Positions 16,539-26,183 of a DNA stretch of 64,000 nucleotides are shown here, in pieces. The notes under the pieces are model-generated. The model searched no databases and was not told the origin of the DNA. It worked only from the letters and a program-made list of their open reading frames with translations. The translations under genes and the position numbers were made by a program. The stretch is from an uncultured Flavobacteriales bacterium (GTDB lineage Bacteria > Bacteroidota > Bacteroidia > Flavobacteriales > UBA1820), in contig CABSLV010000002.1 in assembly GCA_902478645.1 (NCBI GenBank), forward strand, positions 29,010 to 93,009, in the 5' to 3' direction. Each line of letters opens with the position of its first letter. Within the stretch, counting starts at the first letter, position 1.

Positions 16539-19500
16539 ATGAAACGACTCTTTTTGTTTTTCGCCTTTATGATGGGACTGTTCTCCGCGAACGCCCAGAA
16601 TAAAGATCCGGAATTCGTCCAGTACATGCACAGTCCCTGGGTGGATTCGGTATTCAACTCCCTGTCCCTGAAGGAGCAGATCGGACAGATGATCTTCGTC
16701 GAACTGCGTCCCAGTAACCCTTCGACCATCGTCAAGGCTCTCGACGATGCGCAAAACCTGGGCGTGGGCGGTGCCGTACTCTTCAAGAGCACCCTCCCCG
16801 AAGCCGCTGCGCTGACCAACGGTCTGCAACAGGCCTCCAAGACCCCGATGCTCGTAGCCATCGACGGTGAATGGGGCTTGGGAATGCGCCTGGACGACGT
16901 AGCCAATTTCCCGTACCAAATGGCCCTGGGCTCGCTCAAGGACAACGATCTGATCTACAAGATGGGATTGGAAGTCGCCCGCCAGGCCAAACGCGCCGGA
17001 CTGCACATCAACCTGGCTCCGACGGTGGACGTAAACAACAACGCCCTCAACCCCGTGATCGGTTATCGTTCCTTCGGTGAAGACCCGAAAGACGTAGCCG
17101 CCAAAGGCCTGGCCTACATCAAGGGAATGGAAGACGGCGGTATCATCTGCACGGCCAAACACTTCCCCGGACACGGCGACACGGAGGTCGATTCGCACGC
17201 CGACCTGCCGCTGATCCCCCACGACATGGATCGTCTGAATGCAGTCGAACTGGCCCCCTTCAAAACCTTGATCGAAAACGGAGCCACCGGTATCATGTCC
17301 GCACACCTGAACGTACCGGCACTCACCGGCAACTCGCTCCCGACTTCGCTCTCGCCCAAAGCTCTCAAACAATTGGTACGTGACCAGTGGGGCTACAAAG
17401 GCCTGATCTTTACCGACGGCATGGAAATGCGAGGCATCTCCAAATACTACTCGCCGGGACAGGCAGCCCGTATGGCTGTGGAAGCCGGCAACGACATCCT
17501 GGAGTTGGTTCGCGACCCCAAAGAGGCCGTCGATTCCATCTATGCTGCCGTCCAGAAAGGGCAGATCAGCAAAGAACAGATCGAAGAATCCGTACGCCGC
17601 ATCCTGGCCATCAAATACTACGTGGGACTCAACAAGTTCAAACCCACCAGCACGTGGAACATCGTCCCGGATGTCAATTCCCCGGCTTCGCAGCTGCTGA
17701 TCCGCCAGATGACCCAAAAGACGCTCACCGGACTGCAGAACAAAGGAAACATTCTGCCGCTGGCTACCGGAAAATACGACAAGATCGCTGTCGTTTCGCT
17801 GCGCAGCGACAACGGCGGAGCGTTCTACAACCGGTTCAAGAAATACTTCAAGGCCGACTATTACACCTATGACTTCAAGAACAGCCTGACCAAGGCCGAC
17901 GACATCCTGGACAGCCTGAAGAAATACGACCTGGTGATCGCCGAAATGGGAGGATTTTCCACCCGTCCGGGCAAAGCCCAGAGCGGCGACGACCCGAAGA
18001 AGAACTACGTGCTGGAATACGGTGTAACGACCAACCTGCAGCACTTCCTCGACCGTCTGACCAAAGAGCATGACAACACGGTACTGGCCGTCTTCGGCAT
18101 GCCGTACGTGATGAACTACCTCCCGGCCATCAAGGACGCTTCCGCCGTTGTCTTCTCCCAGGGCAACAGCTCGCTGGCACAGGATCTGATGGCACAGGCC
18201 ATCGCCGGTGCATTCGACGTGGACGGCAAACTGCCGGTCAACACCACCCCCTACCCGATCAATACCAGCGTGGAGATCAAAGGCGGCATCCGCTTTGCCT
18301 TTACCATCGGCGAGGAAGTCGGCATCAATTCGGCCAAACTGGAACACATGGTTGATTCAATCGTCTATGGCTCGATCCGCAACGGCGCTTTCCCCGGCTG
18401 CCAGATCGTTATCGCCAAAGACCAGAAAGTCATCCTGGAGCGCAGCTACGGCTACCACACCTTTACGGGACAGGAGCCGGTCAAGGATGAAGACCTGTTC
18501 GACATGGCCTCCAACACCAAGGTGTGCGCCGCCCTGCCGGCCTACATGGAACTGTACGACCAAGGCAAAATCGACCTCGACACTCCCATCTCGGAATATC
18601 TGCCGGGACTCAAGTTCGAAAAATCGAACAAGAAAGACGTAACGCTCCGCTCCCAGCTCTCGCACATCGCCGGCTTCCAGCCCTACTATCCGTTCTGGAG
18701 CGACGCGATGAAGAAAGGCCTGATCCGCAACAAACCCTCCAAGAAGTTCAATGTCCAGATCGACCAGAACCTCTGGGCTTCGGAAAAGATCTACGACTTC
18801 GTCTACAAGAAGATCCGCGACCTTCCGCTGACCGAACCCAACAAGATGAAATACTCCTGCCTGGGCTTCGTACTGGCTCCGCGCATCATCCAAAACGTAA
18901 CGGGTGAAAACTTCCACGACTTCGTGGACAAGAACGTATACGGCCGCTTGGGAGCCTTGTACACCACGTTCAATCCCTTGACCCGCGGCGGTTATCCGCT
19001 CTCGCAGATCATGCCGACCGAATACGACAATGCCTTCCGCAAATCGCTCGTACACGGTTTCGTACACGACGAGGCTTCGGCCGTGGTGGGCGGATATTCG
19101 TCCAACGCCGGATTGTTTTCCAACGCCTTGGGTATTGCCGAACTGTTCCAGATGTACCTGAACAAAGGCACTTACGGCGGTCAGTACTTCTTCTCGCCCG
19201 AGACGTTCGATACGTTCAACAAACAGTACTACCTGGAGCACAACAACTACCGCGCCATCGGCTTTGAAAAGGCCACCCCGGCCAACAAGGATCGCAAGGT
19301 GGAAGACGCCTGGCCGGCTCCTTCCTGCTCGCCGGAAGCCTTCGGCCACTCGGGATTCACCGGCACCTACGCTTGGGCCGACCCGGCCAATGGCCTGATC
19401 TACGTTTTCCTTTCCAACCGGGTTTACCCCACGCGGTATAACGACGCTTTCGACGACATGCAAGCCCGCGTAGGCATTCACGAACTGGCCTACCAGCTCA

Positions 19501-19580
19501 TCAAGGAAGGCCTGCCCAAAGAGGCCGTCATCCAGGACAAACCGGAGGAGACCAAAGCTCCGGCCCTGTTTGCCGACTAA
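16539..19580 (+). CDS. Fusion of NagZ-type GH3 beta-N-acetylglucosaminidase and class-C serine hydrolase
   Basis: 1013 residues with signal peptide (ending LFSANAQ). Residues 25-390 are a GH3 barrel: KHFPGHGDT at 207-215 with the NagZ-specific His212/Asp214 acid-base pair, and nucleophile Asp293 in FTDGMEM. Residues about 400-590 are the GH3 alpha/beta C-domain. From about 610 a beta-lactamase-fold domain follows: Ser658-Asn-Thr-Lys661 (SxxK) and Tyr772-Ser-Cys in place of YxN. In Bacillus subtilis NagZ and the beta-lactamase-like MurNAc-L-alanine amidase AmiE are separate neighbours of murQ; here both activities appear in one chain. It would strip GlcNAc and stem peptide from muropeptides in the periplasm. 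Divergent from murK. Domain calls are firm; the amidase specificity is inferred. Confidence 0.9.
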   Translation: MKRLFLFFAFMMGLFSANAQNKDPEFVQYMHSPWVDSVFNSLSLKEQIGQMIFVELRPSNPSTIVKALDDAQNLGVGGAVLFKSTLPEAAALTNGLQQASKTPMLVAIDGEWGLGMRLDDVANFPYQMALGSLKDNDLIYKMGLEVARQAKRAGLHINLAPTVDVNNNALNPVIGYRSFGEDPKDVAAKGLAYIKGMEDGGIICTAKHFPGHGDTEVDSHADLPLIPHDMDRLNAVELAPFKTLIENGATGIMSAHLNVPALTGNSLPTSLSPKALKQLVRDQWGYKGLIFTDGMEMRGISKYYSPGQAARMAVEAGNDILELVRDPKEAVDSIYAAVQKGQISKEQIEESVRRILAIKYYVGLNKFKPTSTWNIVPDVNSPASQLLIRQMTQKTLTGLQNKGNILPLATGKYDKIAVVSLRSDNGGAFYNRFKKYFKADYYTYDFKNSLTKADDILDSLKKYDLVIAEMGGFSTRPGKAQSGDDPKKNYVLEYGVTTNLQHFLDRLTKEHDNTVLAVFGMPYVMNYLPAIKDASAVVFSQGNSSLAQDLMAQAIAGAFDVDGKLPVNTTPYPINTSVEIKGGIRFAFTIGEEVGINSAKLEHMVDSIVYGSIRNGAFPGCQIVIAKDQKVILERSYGYHTFTGQEPVKDEDLFDMASNTKVCAALPAYMELYDQGKIDLDTPISEYLPGLKFEKSNKKDVTLRSQLSHIAGFQPYYPFWSDAMKKGLIRNKPSKKFNVQIDQNLWASEKIYDFVYKKIRDLPLTEPNKMKYSCLGFVLAPRIIQNVTGENFHDFVDKNVYGRLGALYTTFNPLTRGGYPLSQIMPTEYDNAFRKSLVHGFVHDEASAVVGGYSSNAGLFSNALGIAELFQMYLNKGTYGGQYFFSPETFDTFNKQYYLEHNNYRAIGFEKATPANKDRKVEDAWPAPSCSPEAFGHSGFTGTYAWADPANGLIYVFLSNRVYPTRYNDAFDDMQARVGIHELAYQLIKEGLPKEAVIQDKPEETKAPALFAD

Positions 19581-19630
19581 TCCTACCGAAGGTTCTGCAG
19601 TTGTTCTACAGCCGCAGAACCTTCTCCTTA

Positions 19631-19666
19631 AAAAAATCCCGACCGGTCCTCCGGTCGGGATTTTTT
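19631..19666. terminator. Terminator of the GH3 fusion gene
   Basis: 16-bp perfect stem 19631-19646/19651-19666, tcct loop, with A6 before and T6 after. A further inverted repeat gaaggttctgc/gcagaacctt-c lies just upstream at about 19590-19625. Confidence 0.9.
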
Positions 19667-19786
19667 ATTCAACCACTCTGATGTAGAAAAAACACACTCC
19701 CTTCCCGTATCTTCCACATCACCCCTCGTTCTGTTCCTACTCGACCAGACGACCACCCGTGCCCCGCGCTCTCCGGGCAGAACTCA

Positions 19787-19822
19787 AAAAAATTCCCTGT
19801 CTTTTCAGACAGGGAATTTTTT
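19787..19822. terminator. Terminator between GH3 fusion and SulP genes
   Basis: 16-bp perfect stem 19787-19802/19807-19822 with tttc loop and A6/T6 ends; serves the SulP gene on the minus strand (ends 19839). Confidence 0.9.
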
Positions 19823-19838
19823 CATGAAAACCTTACCC

Positions 19839-21566
19839 TCACTCCTGAAGGTGATGATGCCGATGATGCCGCTCCTGACGGGCTCGGGTCAGCTCCGGCA
19901 CCAGCGCATTGGCACGGAGCACCGCCTTGTTGATATGGCGGAAGATGTTGTCCGAACCCACCATCGCCTCGATACCCATGCGCTCCAGGGTCTGATGCAC
20001 CTCGGGACGCACCCCGGAGAGGATTATGTGGATATGTTCCTTCTGCGAGGAATGGATGAGCGTTTCCAGGTTGTGTGCCCCAGTGGAATCCACGAAGGGG
20101 ACTTTCCGCATCCGGATGATGCGCACCAGCGGCTTGTCGCCCATGCGGCGCATCAGGTCGTCGAACTTGTTGGCAATACCGAAAAAGAACGGCCCGTCGA
20201 TCTCGTACACTTCCACCCCGGGAGCCAGGTCCATCTTGTCGTCTTCGTTGGGGGAAACATCACTGTGGTGGCGCGTATCCAGCCGGTCGCGCAACACGGC
20301 AATATGCGTGGTTTCGTTCACCCGCTTGACAAAGACGAAGATGGCCATCAGCATACCGATCTCGATGGCAATGGTCAGGTTGAAGATTACCGTAAGGAAA
20401 AACGTAACCGACATGACCAGCACATCGGATTTCGGCCCGCGAAGCAGCGAACGCACCGTCCGCCATCCGCTCATGTTGTAGGCCACCACCATCAGCACTC
20501 CGGCCAGGGCCGCCATGGGGATATACCGGGTCAAGTTGCCCAGGAAGAGCAGCACCAACAACAACACCACGGCATGAATGATCCCGGCCACGGCGGTACG
20601 CCCGCCGTTGTTGATGTTGGTCATCGTCCGGGCAATGGCACCCGTAACGGGGATTCCTCCGAAGAAGGGCACCACGATGTTGGCCACCCCTTGGGCCATG
20701 AGTTCAGTATTCGAGTTGTGCCGTTCACCCGTTACTCCATCGGCTACGGTAGCCGAAAGCAGGGATTCGATAGCCCCCAGCATGGCGATGGTAAAGGCAG
20801 CGGGCATCAGCAGGTTGATCGTTTCCATGCTCAACGAAAATCCTTCCGGAGCCGGCAAGGACGAGGAAATGGAAAAACGGTCGCCGATGGTCTCGATGCC
20901 CTGGACCCCCGCATAAGTCTGAAGCAGGTACACCCCGACGGTCATCACGACGATCGCTACCAACGATCCGGGAACTTTCTTGGACAGACGGGGCATCAGC
21001 GCGATCACCGCAATGGTCGCCACCCCCACGGCTGCCGTCCACAGATGCGCCGAAGAGAGGTTTTGGAAGTACACCACCCACTTGGACAGAAAGTCGGCCG
21101 GCACATCGCGCAAGCCGAGCCCCAAGAAATCGCCCACCTGCGTGGTAAAGATCGTCAAGGCGATACCGCTGGTAAACCCGATCACGATGGGATACGGGAT
21201 AAAACGGATGACAACCCCCAAACGCAGCAGTCCCATCAGCACGAGCATCACACCGGCCATTGCTGTAGCCACCGCCAATCCTTCCAGACCGAACTGCTGG
21301 ATGATCCCGTACACGATGACAATAAAAGCACCGGTCGGTCCGCCTATCTGCACCGAGCTTCCTCCCAAAAACGAAACGATGAACCCGCCGATCACCGCTG
21401 TGATAAGTCCCTTCTCCGGGCTGACCCCCGAAGCGATACCGAATGCAATGGCCAAAGGCAGGGCCACAATCCCCACGATGATGCCGGCCATCAGATCGGC
21501 GGCAAATTTTTCCTTTGAATAATTCCGCAGCGCCTCAAAAAACTTGGGCTTAAAGTCTATTTCCAT
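19839..21566 (-). CDS. SulP-family anion transporter with STAS domain
   Basis: 575 residues from ATG at 21566. An open frame reaches an ATG at 21638, but that lies upstream of the promoter at 21588-21618, so the shorter start is taken. The N-terminus (EKFAADLMAGIIVGIVALPLAIAFGIASGVSPEKG split over the first helices) is the SulP signature; about 11-12 membrane segments follow; the last 110 residues are a STAS domain (VPFVDSTGAHNLETLI). SulP proteins carry sulfate, bicarbonate, chloride or other anions across the inner membrane; which one cannot be told. Single-gene unit under a member of the repeated promoter family. Confidence 0.92.
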   Translation of the reverse strand: MEIDFKPKFFEALRNYSKEKFAADLMAGIIVGIVALPLAIAFGIASGVSPEKGLITAVIGGFIVSFLGGSSVQIGGPTGAFIVIVYGIIQQFGLEGLAVATAMAGVMLVLMGLLRLGVVIRFIPYPIVIGFTSGIALTIFTTQVGDFLGLGLRDVPADFLSKWVVYFQNLSSAHLWTAAVGVATIAVIALMPRLSKKVPGSLVAIVVMTVGVYLLQTYAGVQGIETIGDRFSISSSLPAPEGFSLSMETINLLMPAAFTIAMLGAIESLLSATVADGVTGERHNSNTELMAQGVANIVVPFFGGIPVTGAIARTMTNINNGGRTAVAGIIHAVVLLLVLLFLGNLTRYIPMAALAGVLMVVAYNMSGWRTVRSLLRGPKSDVLVMSVTFFLTVIFNLTIAIEIGMLMAIFVFVKRVNETTHIAVLRDRLDTRHHSDVSPNEDDKMDLAPGVEVYEIDGPFFFGIANKFDDLMRRMGDKPLVRIIRMRKVPFVDSTGAHNLETLIHSSQKEHIHIILSGVRPEVHQTLERMGIEAMVGSDNIFRHINKAVLRANALVPELTRARQERHHRHHHLQE

Positions 21567-21587
21567 CTTCTTTGTTAAAAAAACGCG

Positions 21588-21636
21588 CAAAGATACGGAA
21601 TGCCGAGCGCCACGGCAAGAGAAAATCAAGGTTTTC
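21588..21636 (-). promoter_or_regulatory. sulP promoter, member of the GAAAAC/TTGC promoter family
   Basis: Minus strand: gaaaac-cttg-attttc (21636-21621), TTGC (21618-21615), 19-bp spacer containing ggcgctcggc, TATCTTTG (21595-21588). Same architecture as the secDF (26049-26097) and ssrA (52122-52171) promoters. Confidence 0.85.
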
Positions 21637-21712
21637 ACCCGGGAGGATGTCGAGCCTCATCCTCGCTTATCCAAAGACAACCAAATGAAAATAGAAAACC
21701 GTTCCGACCTGG

Positions 21713-21743
21713 TTTCCCAATACCGCCTTACTTTATATATTTG
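21713..21743 (+). promoter_or_regulatory. Promoter of the endonuclease-fold lipoprotein gene
   Basis: TTTC (21713-21716), 19 bp, TATATTTG (21736-21743); leader of about 85 nt. Confidence 0.7.
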
Positions 21744-21833
21744 TAAACATCCGAACGTACCGTACAATACGACACACCCATCAATACCTGTCAATCCACA
21801 TGATTTTATAGCGATTCATCAAACTTCAACACA

Positions 21834-22766
21834 ATGAAACACACAAAAATCTTTCCGATCCTGCTACTTTCAGCCGGGATGCTGTTTGCCTGCAACACCC
21901 CCTTGCCCCAAGGACAAAACAACCAACTGAAAGTTCTTTCCTGGAACATCTGGCATGGCGGTCACTCGAAAGAATACCCCGGAGATGGTTGCGAAGGCAC
22001 TATCGGCATCTTGAAAGAAAGCCAGGCAGACGTCATTACGATGATCGAAACTTACGGATCATCCGACAAGGTAGCCGACTCCCTGGGATATTACCATCGG
22101 CTACTGTCCAGCAACTTGAGCATCTACAGCCGTTACCCGATCATCGAGACCTATACCTTCCCGGACTCCATCCGAACGTTCAACTTCGGCGGAGTAATGA
22201 TCGATGTGAACGGCCAGAAGGTGCGTATCTTCGACACGTGGCTGCATTACCTGCCCGCGACGACTATCGTCCCCACCGATTCGAGCGAAAAGGCCATCCT
22301 CGCATGGGAAACGGCAGGAACACGCGACGACGACATCAGGAAAATCCTGTCGGTGCTCCGCCCTTATCTCGCACAAGCGGACAGTATCCCGATCGTGATG
22401 AGCGGAGATTTCAACAGCCACTCCCACTTGGACTGGACGGAAGAGACAAAAGACCTGTACGATCACAACGGAGCTGTCGTCCGCTGGCCTGTTTCCCTGG
22501 CCATGGAGCAAGCCGGATTCAAAGACAGTTTCCGGGAAATGAATCCCGATGCGGCAAAAAACCTGGGCCGGACCTGGAGATACGGCGAAGGTACTACCGA
22601 CCGATACGACAGGATAGACTATATTTATTACACGGGAGATAAACTGAAACTCCTCTCCTCGGAAAGCCACAACGGACTCCTTGGAGAGATCTATAGTTTT
22701 CAGGGAAAAGATTTCTTTTACGGCTCCGATCACGGCTTTGTCATAAGCACTTTCAACATAGAATAA
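21834..22766 (+). CDS. Endonuclease/exonuclease/phosphatase-fold lipoprotein
   Basis: 310 residues with a lipoprotein signal (AGMLFAC, Cys20). The EEP fold motifs are in order: LKVLSWNIWHGG, TMIETYG (metal-binding Glu), MSGDFNSHSHLDW (Asp/Asn pair), RIDYIYY and the final SDHGFV with the catalytic His. All active-site residues are present, so the protein should hydrolyse a phosphodiester or phosphomonoester outside the cytoplasm, for example of nucleotides, phospholipids or inositol phosphates. Single-gene unit with promoter at 21713-21743 and the hairpin at 22818-22862 downstream. Substrate unknown. Confidence 0.9.
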   Translation: MKHTKIFPILLLSAGMLFACNTPLPQGQNNQLKVLSWNIWHGGHSKEYPGDGCEGTIGILKESQADVITMIETYGSSDKVADSLGYYHRLLSSNLSIYSRYPIIETYTFPDSIRTFNFGGVMIDVNGQKVRIFDTWLHYLPATTIVPTDSSEKAILAWETAGTRDDDIRKILSVLRPYLAQADSIPIVMSGDFNSHSHLDWTEETKDLYDHNGAVVRWPVSLAMEQAGFKDSFREMNPDAAKNLGRTWRYGEGTTDRYDRIDYIYYTGDKLKLLSSESHNGLLGEIYSFQGKDFFYGSDHGFVISTFNIE

Positions 22767-22817
22767 TCTCCCGAAGATGTAAGTAAAATCAAAAACTCAA
22801 TCCTGCCGATAATGTGC

Positions 22818-22862
22818 ATAAAAGGGAAGCCCCTCGCTTACAGCGAGGGGCTTCCCTTTTAT
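22818..22862. terminator. 21-bp perfect hairpin terminator between convergent genes
   Basis: 22818-22838 and 22842-22862 are exact reverse complements with a tac loop; A4/T4 ends. Separates the EEP lipoprotein and secDF. Confidence 0.9.
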
Positions 22863-22883
22863 ATGCAGGATTCAAATCCTCGA

Positions 22884-25800
22884 TTATTTCTGCTGCAATG
22901 CCTTCTCGCGATCCTTGCTGAAGCGCAGCAGGTCGAGCATCACCGGGGTAGCCATAAAGATGGACGAATACGTACCTACGATGATACCGATACCGATGGC
23001 GAACATAAAGCCACGGATGCTGTCTCCACCCCAGATAAAGATCACCAACACCACCAGGAACGTGGTGAGCGAAGTATTGATCGTACGGCTCAGGGTCTTG
23101 TTGATAGCCGTATTGGCCAACATATCGACATCCTTGCGCGGATTGTTGCGGATCTCCTCGCGGATACGGTCAAAGACGATCACGTTGTCATTGAGCGCAT
23201 AACCGATCACCGTCAGGATAGCAGCCACAAAAGTCTGGTCGATCTGCATCGAGAAGGGCAATACCCCGTGCAGGAGAGCAAATGCTCCACAAACGATCAC
23301 CACATTGTGGATAGAAGCGGCCACACATCCGGCCGAATACTGCCACTTGCGGAAACGGAACAGAATGTAGAGGAAGATACCGGCCAGGGAGAATACCAAA
23401 GCCCATACGGTGGAGGCCTTGATATCGTCCGCCATCGTCGGACCTACCACATTGGCCTCCATGATACCCAGTCCGCTGCCACTGGTAAACTCTTCGTAGG
23501 TAAAGCCCTCGGGGAAGAATTTCTTCAAGCCTTCGTACATCGTACGGTCGACCATGTCGTCCACCTCGTGCCCCGTCTTCTGGCTCATGAACTTGGTGGA
23601 GATCTTCACCTGACGGTCGGTACCGAACGTCTTCACCTCCGGCAATTCGTGCTGACCATCCTCGACCAGTACCTCCTGCAGGCTCTTGGCTACCTCGGCC
23701 GTTACCACCGGCTGGTCGAAACGAACGGTATAGGTGCGTCCTCCTACAAAGTCGATGCTCTTGTCAAACCCACGAATACCCATAGCCAGGAAAGACACCA
23801 CGATCAGGACGAGAGACACGCCATAGAACAGGTTCTTCTTCTGGATGAACTGGAAGTTCGTGTTGGCAAAGAAGTTCTTGGACAGCGAAGTGTATACTCG
23901 CAAAGGACGTCCGCGCTTCACGTCACGGTCGATGAGCATGCGCGAGATAAAGATCGAAGTGATCACCGAAGTGATGATACCGATCATCATCGTGGTGGCA
24001 AATCCCTGGATCGGCCCCTTACCGAAGATGAACAGGATAAGGCTGGTGAGGAACGTGGTGGACTGCGAGTCGATGATCGAAGGCAAAGCATGCTTGTAAC
24101 CATCGGCTACGGCCTGTTTGCCGGTCTTTCCGGCGCGGAGTTCCTCCTTGATACGTTCGTTGATGATTACGTTGGCATCCACCGCCATACCGATAGTCAG
24201 GATGATACCGGCAAATCCCGGCAGGGTCAGCGTAGCACCCAGCGAAGCCAATATACCGAAGATGAACAGGATATTGACAAACAGAGCGATGTCGGCGTAG
24301 AAACCCGAACGGTTGTAGAAGAAGATCATCCAAGCCAGCACCGCGATAAAGGCGATGATGAACGAAATCATGCTCGATTCGATCGCTTCACGACCCAACG
24401 AAGGTCCGACTACCTCCGACTGAATGATGTGCGTAGGAGCAGGCAGACGGCCGGCCTTAAGGATGTTGGCCAAATCCTGTGCTTCCTTGACGTCAAACTG
24501 ACCGGTGATCTCGGAACGTCCGCCGGGGATAGCACCCTGCACGGTAGGAGCGGAATAAACCGTTCCGTCAAGCACGATGGCAATGGCTTTGCCGATGTTG
24601 TCGCCCGTAAGTTTGGCCCAACGGTCGGCACCGGTAGCATCCATGACCATGTTGACACACGGCCGGCTACGCTGGTCATAGCCCTGGGACGCATCGCTGA
24701 TCACGTCACCGGAAAGGATGGGCTCGCCCTTGGAATTGGAACGGATGGCATAGAGTTCCATCACCGTCTTGTCCTGTACCGGAGGCTTGTTGCCCCACAT
24801 GAACTGAACATGCTGCATTCCATGACGGATGAGCAGGTCCGGAGCCGAAGCGAGATATTTGTTGACTACCGTCGTATCCTTGATGGGAACATAAGCGATG
24901 ATGGCTACTCCCTGCTGAACCGGATAGAGCACATCGAAGAGAGGATTTTCCCCACGGCGAACCGAATCTCCGCTGGTCTGGGCAATGGCCTGATCGGCCT
25001 GCTCGAGCAGTTTCTCTGCGGCAGCCTTCAGCGAATCGGAATTCCCTTTGGTGATCTTGTTTCCTTCGGAAGGCTCGGCCAACAAGTCCTCTGCCGAGTT
25101 TTCCCCAGCTACCTGTTTTGCCGGAGCTTCTTCCTGCTGAACCTTGGCGTTGAGATCATTGATTTCTTTCAGGCGGGCATTGAGATCGATCAAAAACGGA
25201 GCGACCTCCTCCGGAGTATAAACCGTCCAGAATTCCAGTGCGGCAGACGACTGAAGGAGCTTGCGCACACGCTCGGCATCGGACACACCGGCCAATTCCA
25301 CCGAAATCTGGTCGGTGCCGGGCAAACGCTGGATCGTGGGCGACGATACGCCGAACTTGTCGATACGGGTACGAAGGATCTTATAGGCGCGATCGACAGC
25401 CCCGTCCACTTCCTTGCGGACGATTTCCTTTACCTGGTCATCGGTCAATTTTGCTCCGCCGGTAGCCGAAGCCAGACTACCGAAGATCTGCGGAGAAGAA
25501 AGCGTTACCCCGCTGCCATCGGCTTTGGCGATCTCGTCGAACTTGCGGAAAAATACGGTAACGAAATCTTCCTTGCCTCCGCTTTGTTCGCGGGCAGCGA
25601 TCAAGGCTTTGTTAAAGGTCGGATCGGTCGTATTGTTGGCCAGGCCTTTGACGACATCCTCGACCGAGACTTCCAGGATGACGCTTACGCCGCCCTGCAA
25701 GTCGAGCCCCAACTTGAGCTCGTTATTCTTGATCTCCGAATAAGTGTACTGGATAGGACGCCACGAACCGATTCCGAGATTGATCACCGGATCACTCGCC

Positions 25801-26006
25801 GTCGAATCGAAATAGTACTGCCGCATCTTCTTCACGGCAGAGTCCCGAGCCGAAGTGGTGGGATAATCCACCTTATCCGCCTGTGCGACGGCATACTCAT
25901 CGGCGATCCGATCGACACTTTTGGCCTTCCATGTAAAAAACAACTGGTACACGCATACGATCCCCAAAATAATGAGGAACAAGCGAATGGGGCCTTTGTT
26001 TTGCAT
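22884..26006 (-). CDS. secDF: Fused protein-export membrane protein SecDF
   Basis: 1040 residues; SecD and SecF in one chain, the usual form in Bacteroidota. Twelve membrane segments in two sets of six. The SecD half has LGLDLQGGVSVILEVS (the DLxGG motif), the P1 periplasmic domain and GMAVDANVIINERIKEE; the SecF half has KSIDFVGGRTYTVRF and TVIGYALNDNVIVFDRIRE. Around residue 270-350 lies an Ala/Glu/Lys-rich insert in the periplasmic region. SecDF uses the proton gradient to pull secreted proteins through SecYEG, matching the many signal-peptide proteins in the window. Promoter at 26049-26097, leader about 40 nt. Confidence 0.97.
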   Translation of the reverse strand: MQNKGPIRLFLIILGIVCVYQLFFTWKAKSVDRIADEYAVAQADKVDYPTTSARDSAVKKMRQYYFDSTASDPVINLGIGSWRPIQYTYSEIKNNELKLGLDLQGGVSVILEVSVEDVVKGLANNTTDPTFNKALIAAREQSGGKEDFVTVFFRKFDEIAKADGSGVTLSSPQIFGSLASATGGAKLTDDQVKEIVRKEVDGAVDRAYKILRTRIDKFGVSSPTIQRLPGTDQISVELAGVSDAERVRKLLQSSAALEFWTVYTPEEVAPFLIDLNARLKEINDLNAKVQQEEAPAKQVAGENSAEDLLAEPSEGNKITKGNSDSLKAAAEKLLEQADQAIAQTSGDSVRRGENPLFDVLYPVQQGVAIIAYVPIKDTTVVNKYLASAPDLLIRHGMQHVQFMWGNKPPVQDKTVMELYAIRSNSKGEPILSGDVISDASQGYDQRSRPCVNMVMDATGADRWAKLTGDNIGKAIAIVLDGTVYSAPTVQGAIPGGRSEITGQFDVKEAQDLANILKAGRLPAPTHIIQSEVVGPSLGREAIESSMISFIIAFIAVLAWMIFFYNRSGFYADIALFVNILFIFGILASLGATLTLPGFAGIILTIGMAVDANVIINERIKEELRAGKTGKQAVADGYKHALPSIIDSQSTTFLTSLILFIFGKGPIQGFATTMMIGIITSVITSIFISRMLIDRDVKRGRPLRVYTSLSKNFFANTNFQFIQKKNLFYGVSLVLIVVSFLAMGIRGFDKSIDFVGGRTYTVRFDQPVVTAEVAKSLQEVLVEDGQHELPEVKTFGTDRQVKISTKFMSQKTGHEVDDMVDRTMYEGLKKFFPEGFTYEEFTSGSGLGIMEANVVGPTMADDIKASTVWALVFSLAGIFLYILFRFRKWQYSAGCVAASIHNVVIVCGAFALLHGVLPFSMQIDQTFVAAILTVIGYALNDNVIVFDRIREEIRNNPRKDVDMLANTAINKTLSRTINTSLTTFLVVLVIFIWGGDSIRGFMFAIGIGIIVGTYSSIFMATPVMLDLLRFSKDREKALQQK

Positions 26007-26048
26007 TATCTTTGGTTTTGTTTATGATATTTGTTTGTTTTCGAGGGG

Positions 26049-26097
26049 CAAATATAATGAAAGGCGAGCGCAGCGGCAAGGCGAAAACAAAGTTTTC
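26049..26097 (-). promoter_or_regulatory. secDF promoter, member of the GAAAAC/TTGC promoter family
   Basis: Minus strand: gaaaac-ttt-gttttc (26097-26083), TTGC (26079-26076), 19-bp spacer containing cgctgcgctcgcc, TATATTTG (26056-26049). Confidence 0.85.
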
Positions 26098-26183
26098 ACA
26101 TCAAACGGAGCCTCCGACGCTCCTCATAGCATCGTACCTGCCAAGCCGGTTCCCTTTTTCTTGCGCGGCAAACGCGGGAGGCA

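Noticed and set aside
21566..21638. Longer SulP N-terminus from ATG at 21638
   Set aside because: It would begin upstream of the well-matched promoter at 21588-21618 and adds 24 residues unlike the family.
22812..26027. 1071-codon open frame opposite secDF
   Set aside because: Antisense shadow: the minus strand encodes a full SecDF with all motifs, the plus translation has none and is His/Arg/Asp-rich as shadows are.
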